A stretch of 42,995 bases of DNA from an uncultured Bacteroidales bacterium (GCA_946413585.1 CAMKLG010000024.1:1-42995); one strand, 5' to 3'; shown: positions 1 to 7,968, counted from the stretch's first letter. Program-made: numbers and translations. The notes: generated by a model not told the origin, from the letters alone.

Positions 1-55
1 CTAAACCATAACCCCTAAACCATAACCCCTAAACTATAACCCCTAAACCATAACC
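1..55. repeat. heptamer-period tandem repeat, four 14-base units
   Basis: Four copies of the 14-mer CTAAACCATAACCC (1-14, 15-28, 29-42 with one change, 43-55 lacking the last base). Each 14-mer is two related heptamers, CTAAACC and ATAACCC. The array stops five bases before the methyltransferase start codon and runs off the left edge, so its full length is unknown. It belongs to the set of seven-base-period arrays seen at ten places in this window. Confidence 0.9.
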
Positions 56-60
56 AATAC

Positions 61-804
61 ATGATCAGCAAAAACCGCATATCTCAAATCCGTAAGTTGC
101 ATGCGAAAAAGTTCCGCGATGAGGAAGGGCTCTTTCTCGTGGAGGGTTACAAATGTGCGGAGATGCTGTGCGATTCCGATTTTGTGGTGGAAGAAGTCTT
201 TGCTACCGAGAATGCTATCCGAGAAAACGAAACATGGCTGCCGAAACAAAAAGTGACCGTAGTCACCAAAGAGGAGATGTCGCGCATCAGCACGATGCAG
301 ACCCCACCTGAACTGCTGGCCATTGCGCAGCAACAAACGAACCTTCCCGACATTCCCACTGACCAGCGCGTGCTCGCCCTTGACCACATCTCCGACCCCG
401 GCAACCTCGGCACCATCATCCGTACCGCCGACTGGTTTGACATTCGGCATATTGTCTGTTCCCCCGACTGCGTGGAATTCTACAATCCGAAGGTCATTCA
501 GGCCACGATGGGTTCCTTTGCGCACGTGTATGTGCATAGTCGGCCGTTGGCAGCGTTCTTACGCGAAGAGAGTGATCGCCGTCGCATCCTCGGCACCTTC
601 CTGAACGGCACTGACATACGCACACTGGAGTTCCGTTCCTCCGACATTGTGGTCATCGGCAACGAATCGAACGGAATTTCCGACGAGGTGTCCAAGGCTG
701 TCACACAACGCATCACGATTCCTGCTTCCGCACAAGGCCGCGAAACCGCCGAATCGCTCAACGCCGCTATCGCCGCCGCACTGGTGATGTTCGCTTGGCG
801 GTAA
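61..804 (+). CDS. SpoU/TrmH-family RNA 2'-O-ribose methyltransferase
   Basis: A 247-residue protein that should transfer a methyl group from S-adenosylmethionine to a ribose 2'-OH in rRNA or tRNA. Residues 1-95 form the substrate-binding N-domain seen in RlmB/TsnR-type enzymes (basic start, LFLVEGYK near 24-31). The SPOUT knot motifs are all present: motif 1 around 108-124 (DPGNLGTIIRTADW, with Asn115 and Arg121), motif 2 at 198-207 (VIGNESNGIS) and motif 3 at 218-240 (IPASAQGRETAESLNAA). Length and motif order are normal for the family. The ATG at 61 follows the tandem repeat by five bases, and no Shine-Dalgarno is seen. The exact RNA target cannot be read from sequence; an rlmB-like role is possible. 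Confidence 0.92.
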   Translation: MISKNRISQIRKLHAKKFRDEEGLFLVEGYKCAEMLCDSDFVVEEVFATENAIRENETWLPKQKVTVVTKEEMSRISTMQTPPELLAIAQQQTNLPDIPTDQRVLALDHISDPGNLGTIIRTADWFDIRHIVCSPDCVEFYNPKVIQATMGSFAHVYVHSRPLAAFLREESDRRRILGTFLNGTDIRTLEFRSSDIVVIGNESNGISDEVSKAVTQRITIPASAQGRETAESLNAAIAAALVMFAWR

Positions 805-855
805 CTTGCTTGCCTCTTAATGTGCCCCTACTGAGCTGAATTTGAGAAATAAAAA

Positions 856-884
856 AAGAAGCCCAAAAGATTTTCAGGCTTCTT
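856..884 (-). terminator. rho-independent terminator of the two-lipoprotein unit
   Basis: The arms AAGAAGCC (856-863) and GGCTTCTT (877-884) are perfectly complementary around a 13-base loop. On the minus strand the stem runs into a T-rich tract (complement of 850-857). It lies 24 bases after the stop of the minus-strand lipoprotein gene, as expected for an intrinsic terminator. Confidence 0.75.
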
Positions 885-907
885 CATCATTATTACTACA
901 AATTCGG

Positions 908-1402
908 TTAGAAGGTGTGCTCGACTTTGAATTGCATTTTCTCCGGATGCGAGGCAGCGTATTCCAGGAATTTCTCCTTGGTGGTGAAATGGCCAGTCAC
1001 ATCGTTGTCGTAGATAACCCGATTACCGTCTTTAAGAACGCAAATATTAGGAGCAGCGCCGAAGGAGATGGGACCATCAGGAAGTTCATTTTCATTGAAA
1101 ACGATGGTACCCTCGATTCTGGCAGTGAATGGAGGCTTCACCTCAAAAGAGGGCAATGTCCAGGGGGCTGTGACATCGTTTACCTCTACCGTTTTACCCG
1201 TAGCATCCACATATTTGATATTATAACGGAAACCTGGAGAAATCTGAACGGTTTCACTGTTAAATTTGTAGGTTTCTGACATTTTGTATTGAACAGTGAT
1301 GTTGGAGCCAGTGTTGCCACCACCGCCGTTCTCGCGGTTGCAAGAAACGACCGTCAAACCACCAATACAGATTGCCAGTAAAAATAAAATGTGTTTTTTC
1401 AT
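908..1402 (-). CDS. small surface/periplasmic lipoprotein, unknown function
   Basis: A 164-residue protein starting MKKHILFLLA. It has a short basic N-region, a hydrophobic core and a lipobox (TVVSC) with Cys21 as the lipidated residue. A Gly/Asn-rich linker follows (about 24-33), then a beta-rich soluble region of about 130 residues with no family I recognise. The ATG at 1402 is chosen over the TTG at 1411 because it gives a canonical signal. It lies 36 bases downstream of another minus-strand lipoprotein gene and just upstream of a terminator, so the two probably form a transcription unit. The function is unknown. Confidence 0.82.
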   Translation of the reverse strand: MKKHILFLLAICIGGLTVVSCNRENGGGGNTGSNITVQYKMSETYKFNSETVQISPGFRYNIKYVDATGKTVEVNDVTAPWTLPSFEVKPPFTARIEGTIVFNENELPDGPISFGAAPNICVLKDGNRVIYDNDVTGHFTTKEKFLEYAASHPEKMQFKVEHTF

Positions 1403-1438
1403 AGGAAGCAAAAACGATTAATGTAGCAATGGAAGGGA

Positions 1439-1855
1439 TTACTCTTTTAAAGTACGGCTATAAACCACTTCTTCCTTGTTGGTGTCGCGGTTCGTACGGA
1501 GCAGGTTGACTTTGATACCACCTAAAATGATGAGTTGGTTGTAACCTTCTCTGCTTTCCACTTTGGTAATGGCTTTGTTGAAAGATTCTTCTGCTCTTTT
1601 GGCCACCTCTTTTTTCTCACCTCTGAAAATAAAAATACGAGAGCTTTCGGTGTAACTGTCGGCATCAGCTTTCATGCTTTCAGCGATGGTCGGGTAAGCG
1701 AACACCTCGAAATTGTTCTGCAAAGCATCTTCGGTACTCGGGTCCACCTTAACAGCATAGATCCAGTCGCCATCCTCTCTAGGCTTACAAGAGGAGAAGA
1801 TACCCGTCACTGCCACAAGGCAGCAAATGATTGCGACAGAAAATACTTTTTTCAT
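1439..1855 (-). CDS. small lipoprotein, unknown function
   Basis: A 138-residue protein. MKKVFSVAII begins a lipoprotein signal ending at the lipobox IFSSC (Cys23). The mature part (24-138) is mixed alpha/beta with a charged helix around 75-95; I recognise no domain. The start at 1855 is fixed by a -7 promoter element at 1925-1932: an extended reading to 1927 would begin inside the promoter. It is the first gene of a likely two-gene unit with the lipoprotein gene at 908-1402. Confidence 0.82.
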   Translation of the reverse strand: MKKVFSVAIICCLVAVTGIFSSCKPREDGDWIYAVKVDPSTEDALQNNFEVFAYPTIAESMKADADSYTESSRIFIFRGEKKEVAKRAEESFNKAITKVESREGYNQLIILGGIKVNLLRTNRDTNKEEVVYSRTLKE

Positions 1856-1924
1856 TTTGATTAAATTTTGGTGAATAAATATGTGATTAACAAAAAGAAT
1901 TTCATAAAGACAATTTCGCAATGG

Positions 1925-1932
1925 CAAAAATA
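1925..1932 (-). promoter_or_regulatory. Bacteroidetes -7 promoter element for the lipoprotein pair
   Basis: The minus strand reads TATTTTTG, matching the TAnnTTTG consensus. It lies about 70 bases upstream of the ATG at 1855. A clear -33 TTTG box at the usual spacing is not obvious. Confidence 0.6.
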
Positions 1933-2030
1933 CAATTTTTTCAGATTATTTGCAAAAAAAAATATATTTTTCAACCCGTACAACTTTTTGCATTTTTTGC
2001 ATCCTAGTAATATGCCAATATCAAAATGTG

Positions 2031-2038
2031 TATTTTTG
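2031..2038 (+). promoter_or_regulatory. Bacteroidetes -7 promoter element before a small ORF
   Basis: TATTTTTG lies 25 bases upstream of the ATG at 2063. The stretch from 1856 to 2062 is very AT-rich and otherwise holds only the divergent promoter of the lipoprotein pair. Confidence 0.5.
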
Positions 2039-2062
2039 CATCTTAAAAATAATCGAACCGTT

Positions 2063-2176
2063 ATGAAACAGCTTATCGTCACAATCCTCATGCAGAATCG
2101 TAATCTCTCGAAATTCAGCCTGTTGATGAAGGCTTATCGCTACGTTTTGTGGCACCGTGAGGCGTTTGGGATTTAG
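2063..2176 (+). CDS. possible small protein, 37 residues
   Basis: An ATG at 2063 opens a 37-residue reading frame that starts MKQLIVTILM and ends VLWHREAFGI. It contains no signal peptide or transmembrane segment; it is basic, with a hydrophobic N-terminus and an aromatic C-terminal third. Support for reality: a good -7 promoter element 25 bases upstream, and an abrupt rise in GC content exactly at the ATG after about 200 bases of AT-rich DNA. A weak GC hairpin (GGGC/GCCC) follows the stop. I do not recognise it. It could also be the 5' remnant of a lost gene. Confidence 0.42.
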   Translation: MKQLIVTILMQNRNLSKFSLLMKAYRYVLWHREAFGI

Positions 2177-2220
2177 GAGGGCACTCGACGCCCGTTCACC
2201 GATTCGTTTCATTCATTGAT

Positions 2221-2243
2221 AATACGTCATTACATGACGTATT
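2221..2243. repeat. perfect 10-bp inverted repeat with 3-base loop
   Basis: AATACGTCAT and ATGACGTATT flank TAC. The element abuts the palindromic dispersed repeat that follows. It has no T-tract on the plus strand and only a weak one on the minus strand, so a terminator role for the MBOAT operon is possible but unproven. Confidence 0.8.
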
Positions 2244-2244
2244 T

Positions 2245-2300
2245 GGGGTCCAGGGTGAGCGACAGCGAGCCCTGGGAGGGACAGAGCGAAGCGTCGGCCC
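2245..2300. repeat. palindromic dispersed repeat, family B copy 1
   Basis: The core is CCAGGGTGAGCG then ACA then GCGAGCCCTGG, with CCAGGG/CCCTGG as outer arms. The same core occurs in inverted orientation, with one base difference, at about 38725-38751. It fills the gap between a palindrome and the stop codon of the MBOAT gene. Confidence 0.8.
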
Positions 2301-4160
2301 CTAGAACTGGAAGTAAATAAACGGCTGCAAATCCGCAGTGACGAACTGGTAGAGCACGAAGACGACCGCGACCACGATGAGACCCATCAGCCAGAGCGGG
2401 AGCATGGCGAAGTTGATGCGGTACCAACGCTTCCAACGGTCTGGCAACCAATGGATAATCATGCCCAACACGAACATGATGAAGACACCGCGGTAGTTGG
2501 CGATGATGTCGGGGATGGCCGCCACGTTCCACTGTCCGCCGATGCTGTTGACCATCGCCTTCGCGGTCTCCCACGCCGTTTCATTGGCGGTGGCCGGATC
2601 GAGGTTGGAGCCAGAACGGAAGAACAACCGCGTGAAGCTGATGAAGACAAAAGTTTGGAAGATGCCCCACGTTTTGTCGAGCCACTCCACCGTCTTTTCG
2701 GGCTTGACGAGCGTGAAGACCGTCTTGATGAGCGTGCCCGCGAACCAGATGCCCGTCCACACCACGCCGATCATCAACGCTGGATGAGGCCACAAATGAT
2801 TGGTGATCAAGAAAGTGACGAAGAACACCGTGGCGATGGTACTGCGCACGAGCATATTGCAGTGACGCCAAATCTTGTACGACAAAATGCCGATGCCGTT
2901 CAAGCCGCCCCAAATCATGAAATTCCAAGAAGCTCCGTGCCAAAGACCGCCTAACAGCATGGTATTCATCATATTGAGGTTGGTGCTGATTTTCAGCCGC
3001 GCCTTCTTGCTGACTAACGAGGCCACAAGCAACCCAAATGCGATACCGCCGATGATGCTGGTCACCACCGCACTCTTGGTGAGCAGGATGATGACTCCCG
3101 CAATGAGCGAGATACAGAAATAGGTGCCGAAAGTGGCGTTGCGGTTGCCGCCGAGCGGGATGTAGAGGTAGTCTTTCAGCCAGTTGGAAAGGGAAATGTG
3201 CCACCGTTTCCAGAAGTTGCCCGGGTTGGTGGCCTTGTACGGCGAGTTGAAGTTCTTGGGCAGGTAGAAGCCCATCAGCATGGCCACGCCGATGGCAATG
3301 TCGGTATAGCCGGAAAAGTCGGCATAGACCTGCAACGAATAGACGAACAGGGCCGACAGGTTCTCGAAAGCAGTGAACAAAGAGGGGTTGTTGAAGACCC
3401 TATCCACAAAGTTGACTGCTAAATAGTCGCTCATAATCAGTTTCTTGGCCAATCCGTTGAGGATCCAAAAAACCGCGATACCGAACTGACGGCGCGTGAG
3501 GAAAAACTTCTTATATAGCTGCGGCACAAACTGGTCGGCACGAACGATAGGACCAGCCACCAACTGCGGGAAGAACGACACGTAAAACCCGAAATCGAGG
3601 ATATTGGAGACGTGCGCGATTTTTCGCTTATAAACATCCACCAAGTAGCTGATATTCTGGAAAGTATAGAACGAAATACCCACAGGAAGCAGAATCTTGG
3701 AGGCATCGAAGTAGTCGGTTCCCGACCACTCGTTGGCCCACTGCGCGAGCCAGTTGATGACCTCGTGTTCGCTGCCCACGATGGTGTTGTAGGCATCAGT
3801 GCAGAAGTAGGCGTACTTGAAGTAGAAGAGTACCAGCAAGTTGATGACCACACCGGAAATCATGAAAGTTTTGCGCAGACCGTTGCGCTGCGACTTGTCC
3901 ATGAAGATGCCGAGGAAGTAGTCTAAGAAGGTGTCAAACAGCAAGATAAGGACGAAAAGTCCGGAAGTTTTATAGTAGAAAAGCAAGCTGACAAAAAAGA
4001 GGAACGTGTTGCGCAACAGCCTTTTGCGATGGAGTAGCGCAAAGAGGGCGAACACGATGGCAAAGAAAGCCCAGAAGTTGAACTGTGTGAACAGCAACGG
4101 ATGCGTCTCGTCGAACGAGAACAGGTTAATCAAGAATTGTGAAATATTCTCCCAAGTCAT
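2301..4160 (-). CDS. MBOAT-family membrane O-acyltransferase (AlgI/DltB-like)
   Basis: A 619-residue polytopic protein with about a dozen hydrophobic segments. MBOAT hallmarks are visible: PVGISFYTFQNISY (159-172), the DFSGYTDIAIG stretch (281-291), FWKRWHISLSNWLKDYLYIPLGG (about 316-338), and the catalytic histidine in GGLWHGASWNF (His408). Family members move acyl groups, usually acetyl, across the inner membrane onto extracytoplasmic polymers (alginate AlgI, teichoic acid DltB, peptidoglycan PatA). It is the last gene of a minus-strand operon. Its ATG overlaps the stop of the upstream SGNH gene by four bases, implying translational coupling. The polymer acylated is not known. Confidence 0.93.
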   Translation of the reverse strand: MTWENISQFLINLFSFDETHPLLFTQFNFWAFFAIVFALFALLHRKRLLRNTFLFFVSLLFYYKTSGLFVLILLFDTFLDYFLGIFMDKSQRNGLRKTFMISGVVINLLVLFYFKYAYFCTDAYNTIVGSEHEVINWLAQWANEWSGTDYFDASKILLPVGISFYTFQNISYLVDVYKRKIAHVSNILDFGFYVSFFPQLVAGPIVRADQFVPQLYKKFFLTRRQFGIAVFWILNGLAKKLIMSDYLAVNFVDRVFNNPSLFTAFENLSALFVYSLQVYADFSGYTDIAIGVAMLMGFYLPKNFNSPYKATNPGNFWKRWHISLSNWLKDYLYIPLGGNRNATFGTYFCISLIAGVIILLTKSAVVTSIIGGIAFGLLVASLVSKKARLKISTNLNMMNTMLLGGLWHGASWNFMIWGGLNGIGILSYKIWRHCNMLVRSTIATVFFVTFLITNHLWPHPALMIGVVWTGIWFAGTLIKTVFTLVKPEKTVEWLDKTWGIFQTFVFISFTRLFFRSGSNLDPATANETAWETAKAMVNSIGGQWNVAAIPDIIANYRGVFIMFVLGMIIHWLPDRWKRWYRINFAMLPLWLMGLIVVAVVFVLYQFVTADLQPFIYFQF

Positions 4161-5467
4161 GGTTGCAGGTTTTTAAGTGGTTGAACAAAAGCGTGCCAGA
4201 AGAGGTCGCCGATGAGATTGTAGCCATTCACGGTGAAGTGGACGCGATCTTTCTGCGCCAGCCCTTTGGCCTGCCATTTGGCCATGGAGCCGAGCCCGCC
4301 CATCACTTCGAACTGGTCCCAGCAGGCACCGCCCGTGAGGTCGGCCAAGCGCTTCATCGTCTCACTCACTTGCGGACCGGTCTGGTTCACCGTGTAGCGT
4401 CCCCGTCTTACCTTCTTCCAAGTGTCGTTGTTCGACAGGAAGATAAATGCGCATTCGGGATTGGCCTCGCGAATGCGACCGATAAGCTGTAAATAGTTGT
4501 TTTTGAATATAGTAGAATCAAAATCGTTACCAAAAGCGTCGTTCACACCAATACCGAAAATCACCAAATCAGGCGGGAAGGCCTTCAGGTCTCGGGTGAA
4601 ATTCTTACAACGCAAATAAGAGGGTACCGCCGCGCCGTTAACGCCTATGGACGTGAACGTTACGCCCGGTTTGCCGTTCTTCAGCCACAGCCCGTTCACA
4701 AAAAACGTATCCAGAGTGCCACAGGGGAAGTAGAAGGTGAACTCCTGCAACGGACGGTCGAGGTAATAATAGAAACGGTCGTTCACAGTGTCGGTTTCGT
4801 CCGCGAAACGCCAAATAGTGTCGTATTTCAGAATCGGATCGACATAGTGGCCGTTGGAGCGTCCGAAGAGGACGAGCGTGTCGGTGGCGAAATCGTAGTC
4901 CGGCTCGTTCATCGTAAATTTGATGGACTGCACGGCGTGCGTGCAATAGACCGAAATGCCCGACATGCCCAACGGGGAGGGATACTCCTTATAGACGTTG
5001 CGAATCAGCGAGAAGACATCCGAGCGGGTGATTTTGTAATCGCGGGGATTGTTACATGCGTTGGCCGCCGAGTAAGGAAAGATGAGCCCGCGGTCGGCGG
5101 GTTCACCGCCATATTCCGCCAACACGTGCCGACGGATGCGGTTCGACATAGTGCCCGCCTGCACGTGCGAGCCACCGATGTGCATGATGTGGACGTTGCC
5201 CCGCTTGTTTTGGATCACGTCATTCCATTTTTGGTAAAAACGCACCAGTTTCATGCTGTCTTTGCCCCAATAGAGCGTGTCGTCGTTGAATTGGATAAAG
5301 GAAAACGTGGAATCGTAGTCGGAAAACAATTCGGGAAGCACCCACACAGCAGAGGTGTCCGACTGCATCTCCAACGCCACGCTGTCGGTGGTTTCGTCGG
5401 TCTGTGCAAAAGACTGCATCACACAGAATATCAATGGGATAAGTATCAGTTTTCGGCGGCCTCCCAT
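4157..5467 (-). CDS. exported SGNH-hydrolase-like protein (acyl transfer partner of MBOAT)
   Basis: A 436-residue protein with an N-terminal signal peptide (about 1-21, ending SFAQ). SGNH blocks can be followed. Block I is around MHIGGSHVQAG (Ser in the usual nucleophile place, the canonical GDS replaced by GGS). Block III is FGIGVNDAFG, and block V is DRVHFTVNGY near the C-terminus, with Asp and His of the triad. The C-terminal segment, with VMGG..SM..W..KG, closely matches the upstream paralogue. AlgJ/AlgX/PatB-type proteins of this fold accept acetyl groups exported by an MBOAT and pass them to the polymer. It overlaps the upstream gene by 22 bases and the MBOAT gene by four. Confidence 0.85.
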   Translation of the reverse strand: MGGRRKLILIPLIFCVMQSFAQTDETTDSVALEMQSDTSAVWVLPELFSDYDSTFSFIQFNDDTLYWGKDSMKLVRFYQKWNDVIQNKRGNVHIMHIGGSHVQAGTMSNRIRRHVLAEYGGEPADRGLIFPYSAANACNNPRDYKITRSDVFSLIRNVYKEYPSPLGMSGISVYCTHAVQSIKFTMNEPDYDFATDTLVLFGRSNGHYVDPILKYDTIWRFADETDTVNDRFYYYLDRPLQEFTFYFPCGTLDTFFVNGLWLKNGKPGVTFTSIGVNGAAVPSYLRCKNFTRDLKAFPPDLVIFGIGVNDAFGNDFDSTIFKNNYLQLIGRIREANPECAFIFLSNNDTWKKVRRGRYTVNQTGPQVSETMKRLADLTGGACWDQFEVMGGLGSMAKWQAKGLAQKDRVHFTVNGYNLIGDLFWHAFVQPLKNLQP

Positions 5468-6957
5468 AGATTGTCGAATTGTTGTTCACCCATCTTGCGA
5501 CGGGTGAGGTAAAGTTCATACAGGGTCGCGAAATTCTCGGACAACGTCTTGCCCACGTAGTTCGCTCCGACGGGAGTGAAATGCACATAGTCGGGACCCG
5601 CCCAGCCTTTCTTCACCCAAGCCACCATGGAGTTTCGACCGCCCATCACCTCATACAAATCCCAGTAAGCCACATGGTTGCGCAGACACATATTGCGCAA
5701 GCTGTCAATCATGGCGGGTAAGAATTTGTAAGTCTGCAGAGAGCCGCTATAAGAGTGGCTCATGTCGGAAGGGCCAATAAAGAGGATGGTGGCGTTGGGG
5801 CACACACTCTTCACGCGGCGTATCTGCTTCTGCATCTGGGCACAATAGTCATTGATGGACTTGGTGCTATAGACCGAAGGCACCGTGTTGCCACCGAACT
5901 GCATGATGATCATCCCGACGTTGGAAAGCTGATAGCACTTGCGCAGGATGGTGTCGGTGACGAGAGTGAACTGGTTGCCGGAGGAGCTTCGCAGAGGGAT
6001 GTTATCGACGCTCACGCCCGGGCCGTTGTCGATCATGATGCCGTAGATATCGGCGGTGCCTTGCATGTTGATACGCAACGAGGCAGTGGAAGAATCTGTC
6101 TGCCAGCGGAATGCGTGGATGCCAGCGCCCGAGCTGACACAAGTAGAGTCGTAACCGTGTTTGCGGTCGCTGAGGGAAGCGCGGAACTTGCCGTCGTGGT
6201 CGTTATAGAGCAGTGTGACTCGGGAGAACCGTTTCACGCGACTGTCGGTGCGTTTGTTGGAAGTGGCGTTGGCAGTGAAGGTGCCGCCGCCAGTCAGTCG
6301 GTAACATTTGAGCATGTGACCGTAGTTACCCTTTGCCCGCGCTCCATCGCCGTAGGTCGAATAGAGGGTGAACGGGCCGGAGGCCGACTGGCTCACCGCG
6401 TAGGAGGCAACAGTCTGTACAGCAGGCAGTAAGCCCGGACCGCCACCACCGAACTTCGACTGGAAGTAGGCGCGCAGATTACCCGAAATGCGGTCCATTT
6501 CAATCTGCGAGTCACCGTAGTGCAACACGCGCAACACTTCACCTCTTCCCTTTGCAGCGGCTGCCTTCTCAAAGAATTTGTCAAAATAGGTGACATCGCC
6601 GTCAGGCAGGTAGAAATGGCCTTCCGAAGCGAGGGTGGTCTTGAAATGTTCGAGTGTGTCTAATTGTTCTGCCACACGCTTTTGCTTGATGGAATCCTCC
6701 TTGGCGATCTCCGCGATAATGGCCTCGCGCTTCTTGCGGTTGAAAAGCGTGGCTCTAGGGATGCGCTTGTCGCGTGAAAGGCTGTCGCCAGGCAGGTCTG
6801 GAAGGTCGGCATCAGGATCGGCCAGCACATTTTCGATAGAGGGGAAGTTAATCGTGTGTTTGGCCAGCGTAACACCGTCCTCGGGAAAGAAAAAGCTGAT
6901 AATCCCTAAACAGGTGATTATCAAAATGATAAATAACGCAATTTGCCAAGGTTTCAT
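5446..6957 (-). CDS. membrane-anchored SGNH-hydrolase-like protein, paralogue
   Basis: A 503-residue protein with an N-terminal membrane anchor (about residues 5-24) and a charged linker (70-110). An SGNH domain follows: block I VLHYGDSQIEMDRI (true GDS), block III MQFGGNTVPS, and block V PDYVHFTPVGANYVG. Between blocks I and III lies a beta-rich insert of about 180 residues that could bind carbohydrate. It is the first gene of the three-gene operon with a second SGNH protein and the MBOAT. The promoter is the minus-strand TACCTTTG at 6987-6994, about 30 bases upstream of the ATG at 6957. A role as periplasmic acetyltransferase or acetylesterase is inferred from family and context. Confidence 0.86.
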   Translation of the reverse strand: MKPWQIALFIILIITCLGIISFFFPEDGVTLAKHTINFPSIENVLADPDADLPDLPGDSLSRDKRIPRATLFNRKKREAIIAEIAKEDSIKQKRVAEQLDTLEHFKTTLASEGHFYLPDGDVTYFDKFFEKAAAAKGRGEVLRVLHYGDSQIEMDRISGNLRAYFQSKFGGGGPGLLPAVQTVASYAVSQSASGPFTLYSTYGDGARAKGNYGHMLKCYRLTGGGTFTANATSNKRTDSRVKRFSRVTLLYNDHDGKFRASLSDRKHGYDSTCVSSGAGIHAFRWQTDSSTASLRINMQGTADIYGIMIDNGPGVSVDNIPLRSSSGNQFTLVTDTILRKCYQLSNVGMIIMQFGGNTVPSVYSTKSINDYCAQMQKQIRRVKSVCPNATILFIGPSDMSHSYSGSLQTYKFLPAMIDSLRNMCLRNHVAYWDLYEVMGGRNSMVAWVKKGWAGPDYVHFTPVGANYVGKTLSENFATLYELYLTRRKMGEQQFDNLWEAAEN

Positions 6958-6986
6958 ATACTTTTCTGCCCGATTTTTTGAGGGCG

Positions 6987-7015
6987 CAAAGGTACACTTT
7001 TTTTGTGTACTTTTG
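6987..7015. promoter_or_regulatory. back-to-back divergent promoters with shared palindrome
   Basis: The minus-strand -7 element TACCTTTG (plus-strand CAAAGGTA, 6987-6994) and the plus-strand element TACTTTTG (7008-7015) face away from each other. Between and overlapping them is the inverted repeat GTACAC-T7-GTGTAC (6992-7010). Both promoters therefore share a symmetric site, suggesting either mutual exclusion or one regulator acting on the SGNH/MBOAT operon and the alpha/beta hydrolase gene. Confidence 0.7.
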
Positions 7016-7039
7016 CCGTTACAAAAATACTGTTGAGCT

Positions 7040-7783
7040 ATGGAATTTCACACCTACGGAAACCCTACAAAACCGACCCTCCTGCTGCTACCCGGATTGG
7101 GAGTGTCGCACGAGATTTTCCTTCCTTTGGTGGCATTACTGAAGGAGAACTTCCACATTGTCACGGCGGATATTGACGGATTCCTGCTCGGCAAGCCCTC
7201 GCGATTCACCTCCGTCGATGACCAGGCCGCACAAGTCAACCGTTACATTCAAGAGCATTTCGACGGGGCATTAGACGTGGCCTACGGTCTGTCGTTGGGC
7301 GGGAAAATCCTCTCGCGGATGATGGAGCGCAACGAAATCGCCATCAGCCACGCCATTATGGACGCCGCACCGCTGCTGCCACTGCCGAAATGGAGCGTGG
7401 GACCGCTGCGCTACTACCAAGCCCTTAATGTCTGGACCTGCTACCACTGGACCGGATTTTGGCGGTGGTTGTTCCATTCGCACTACTTCGACGTGCTTTT
7501 GGAGGAGGTGAAGAAGGTGTTCCCCTCAGACGGCACACGCGCCGTGCGAGAAGGATACAAATCCGTCTATACCAACAAATTGGAATCCATCGTCGGTTCC
7601 GACATCCACTATTGGTACGGCACCAAAGAGGCCTTTGTCGCCAAACCGCAGGCCAAGCACCTGCTGTCGCTCTGTCCCAGTGTACATGTGGAGATCTTTG
7701 ACAAGATGAACCACGGGCAGCTGCTGGTGGACCACCCGGAGAAGGTGGCGAAGCGGATAGAGGCAATAGGCAACAGGCAATAG
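7040..7783 (+). CDS. alpha/beta-fold hydrolase
   Basis: A 247-residue cytoplasmic protein. The oxyanion region LLLPGLG lies at 15-21, the nucleophile elbow is GLSLGG with Ser85, and the C-terminal catalytic histidine is probably His225 (MNHGQ). A Trp/Tyr-rich cap is at about 118-150. No signal peptide is visible and the substrate is unknown. The promoter TACTTTTG at 7008-7015 places a short leader before the ATG. The last residues (about 241-247, EAIGNRQ) and the stop codon TAG are encoded by a GGCAATA heptamer array, so the natural C-terminus may have been replaced when the repeat arose. Confidence 0.85.
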   Translation: MEFHTYGNPTKPTLLLLPGLGVSHEIFLPLVALLKENFHIVTADIDGFLLGKPSRFTSVDDQAAQVNRYIQEHFDGALDVAYGLSLGGKILSRMMERNEIAISHAIMDAAPLLPLPKWSVGPLRYYQALNVWTCYHWTGFWRWLFHSHYFDVLLEEVKKVFPSDGTRAVREGYKSVYTNKLESIVGSDIHYWYGTKEAFVAKPQAKHLLSLCPSVHVEIFDKMNHGQLLVDHPEKVAKRIEAIGNRQ

Positions 7784-7790
7784 GCAATAG
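7762..7790. repeat. heptamer tandem repeat over a stop codon
   Basis: GGCAATA, GGCAACA, GGCAATA, GGCAATA in direct tandem. The TAG stop codon of the alpha/beta hydrolase gene (7781-7783) lies inside the array. Confidence 0.9.
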
Positions 7791-7817
7791 AACGAACAAC
7801 ATTGTTTGTTAAATAAT

Positions 7818-7937
7818 ATTCCTTGAGCAGCCTCGGAGAGGCAAAATGCACGAAGTGCAATTAACCCCACATAAGGCGCAAGCCGCAATGTGGGGCTGAC
7901 ACAGGCGACGAAGGAGCGCAGTGTGGTGCCTGTCGAA
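7818..7937. repeat. hairpin-rich dispersed repeat, family A copy 1 (long form)
   Basis: Begins ATTCCTTGAGCAGCC and contains four successive small inverted repeats: GCCTC/GAGGC with loop GGA; TGCAC/GTGCA with loop GAA; CCCCACAT/ATGTGGGG enclosing GGC/GCC; and ACAGGC/GCCTGT. The first half is almost identical to 15947-16001. It occupies most of the gap before the flavodoxin lipoprotein gene and may form structured RNA if transcribed. Confidence 0.85.
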
Positions 7938-7968
7938 GAAGTCAAAACAACAAAAAAACGTAATAAAA

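Noticed and set aside
1-55. Telomere-like repeat suggesting a linear replicon end
   Set aside because: The CTAAACC-type units look like telomere repeats, but similar arrays occur in nine internal gaps and the window simply starts inside one.
842-1279. Plus-strand reading frame of 145 codons
   Set aside because: It is antisense to a lipoprotein gene with a signal peptide, promoter and terminator, and has no protein features of its own.
2451-2954. Plus-strand reading frame of 167 codons opposite the MBOAT gene
   Set aside because: Low-complexity His/Asp/Glu-rich product typical of the antisense of a membrane-protein gene.
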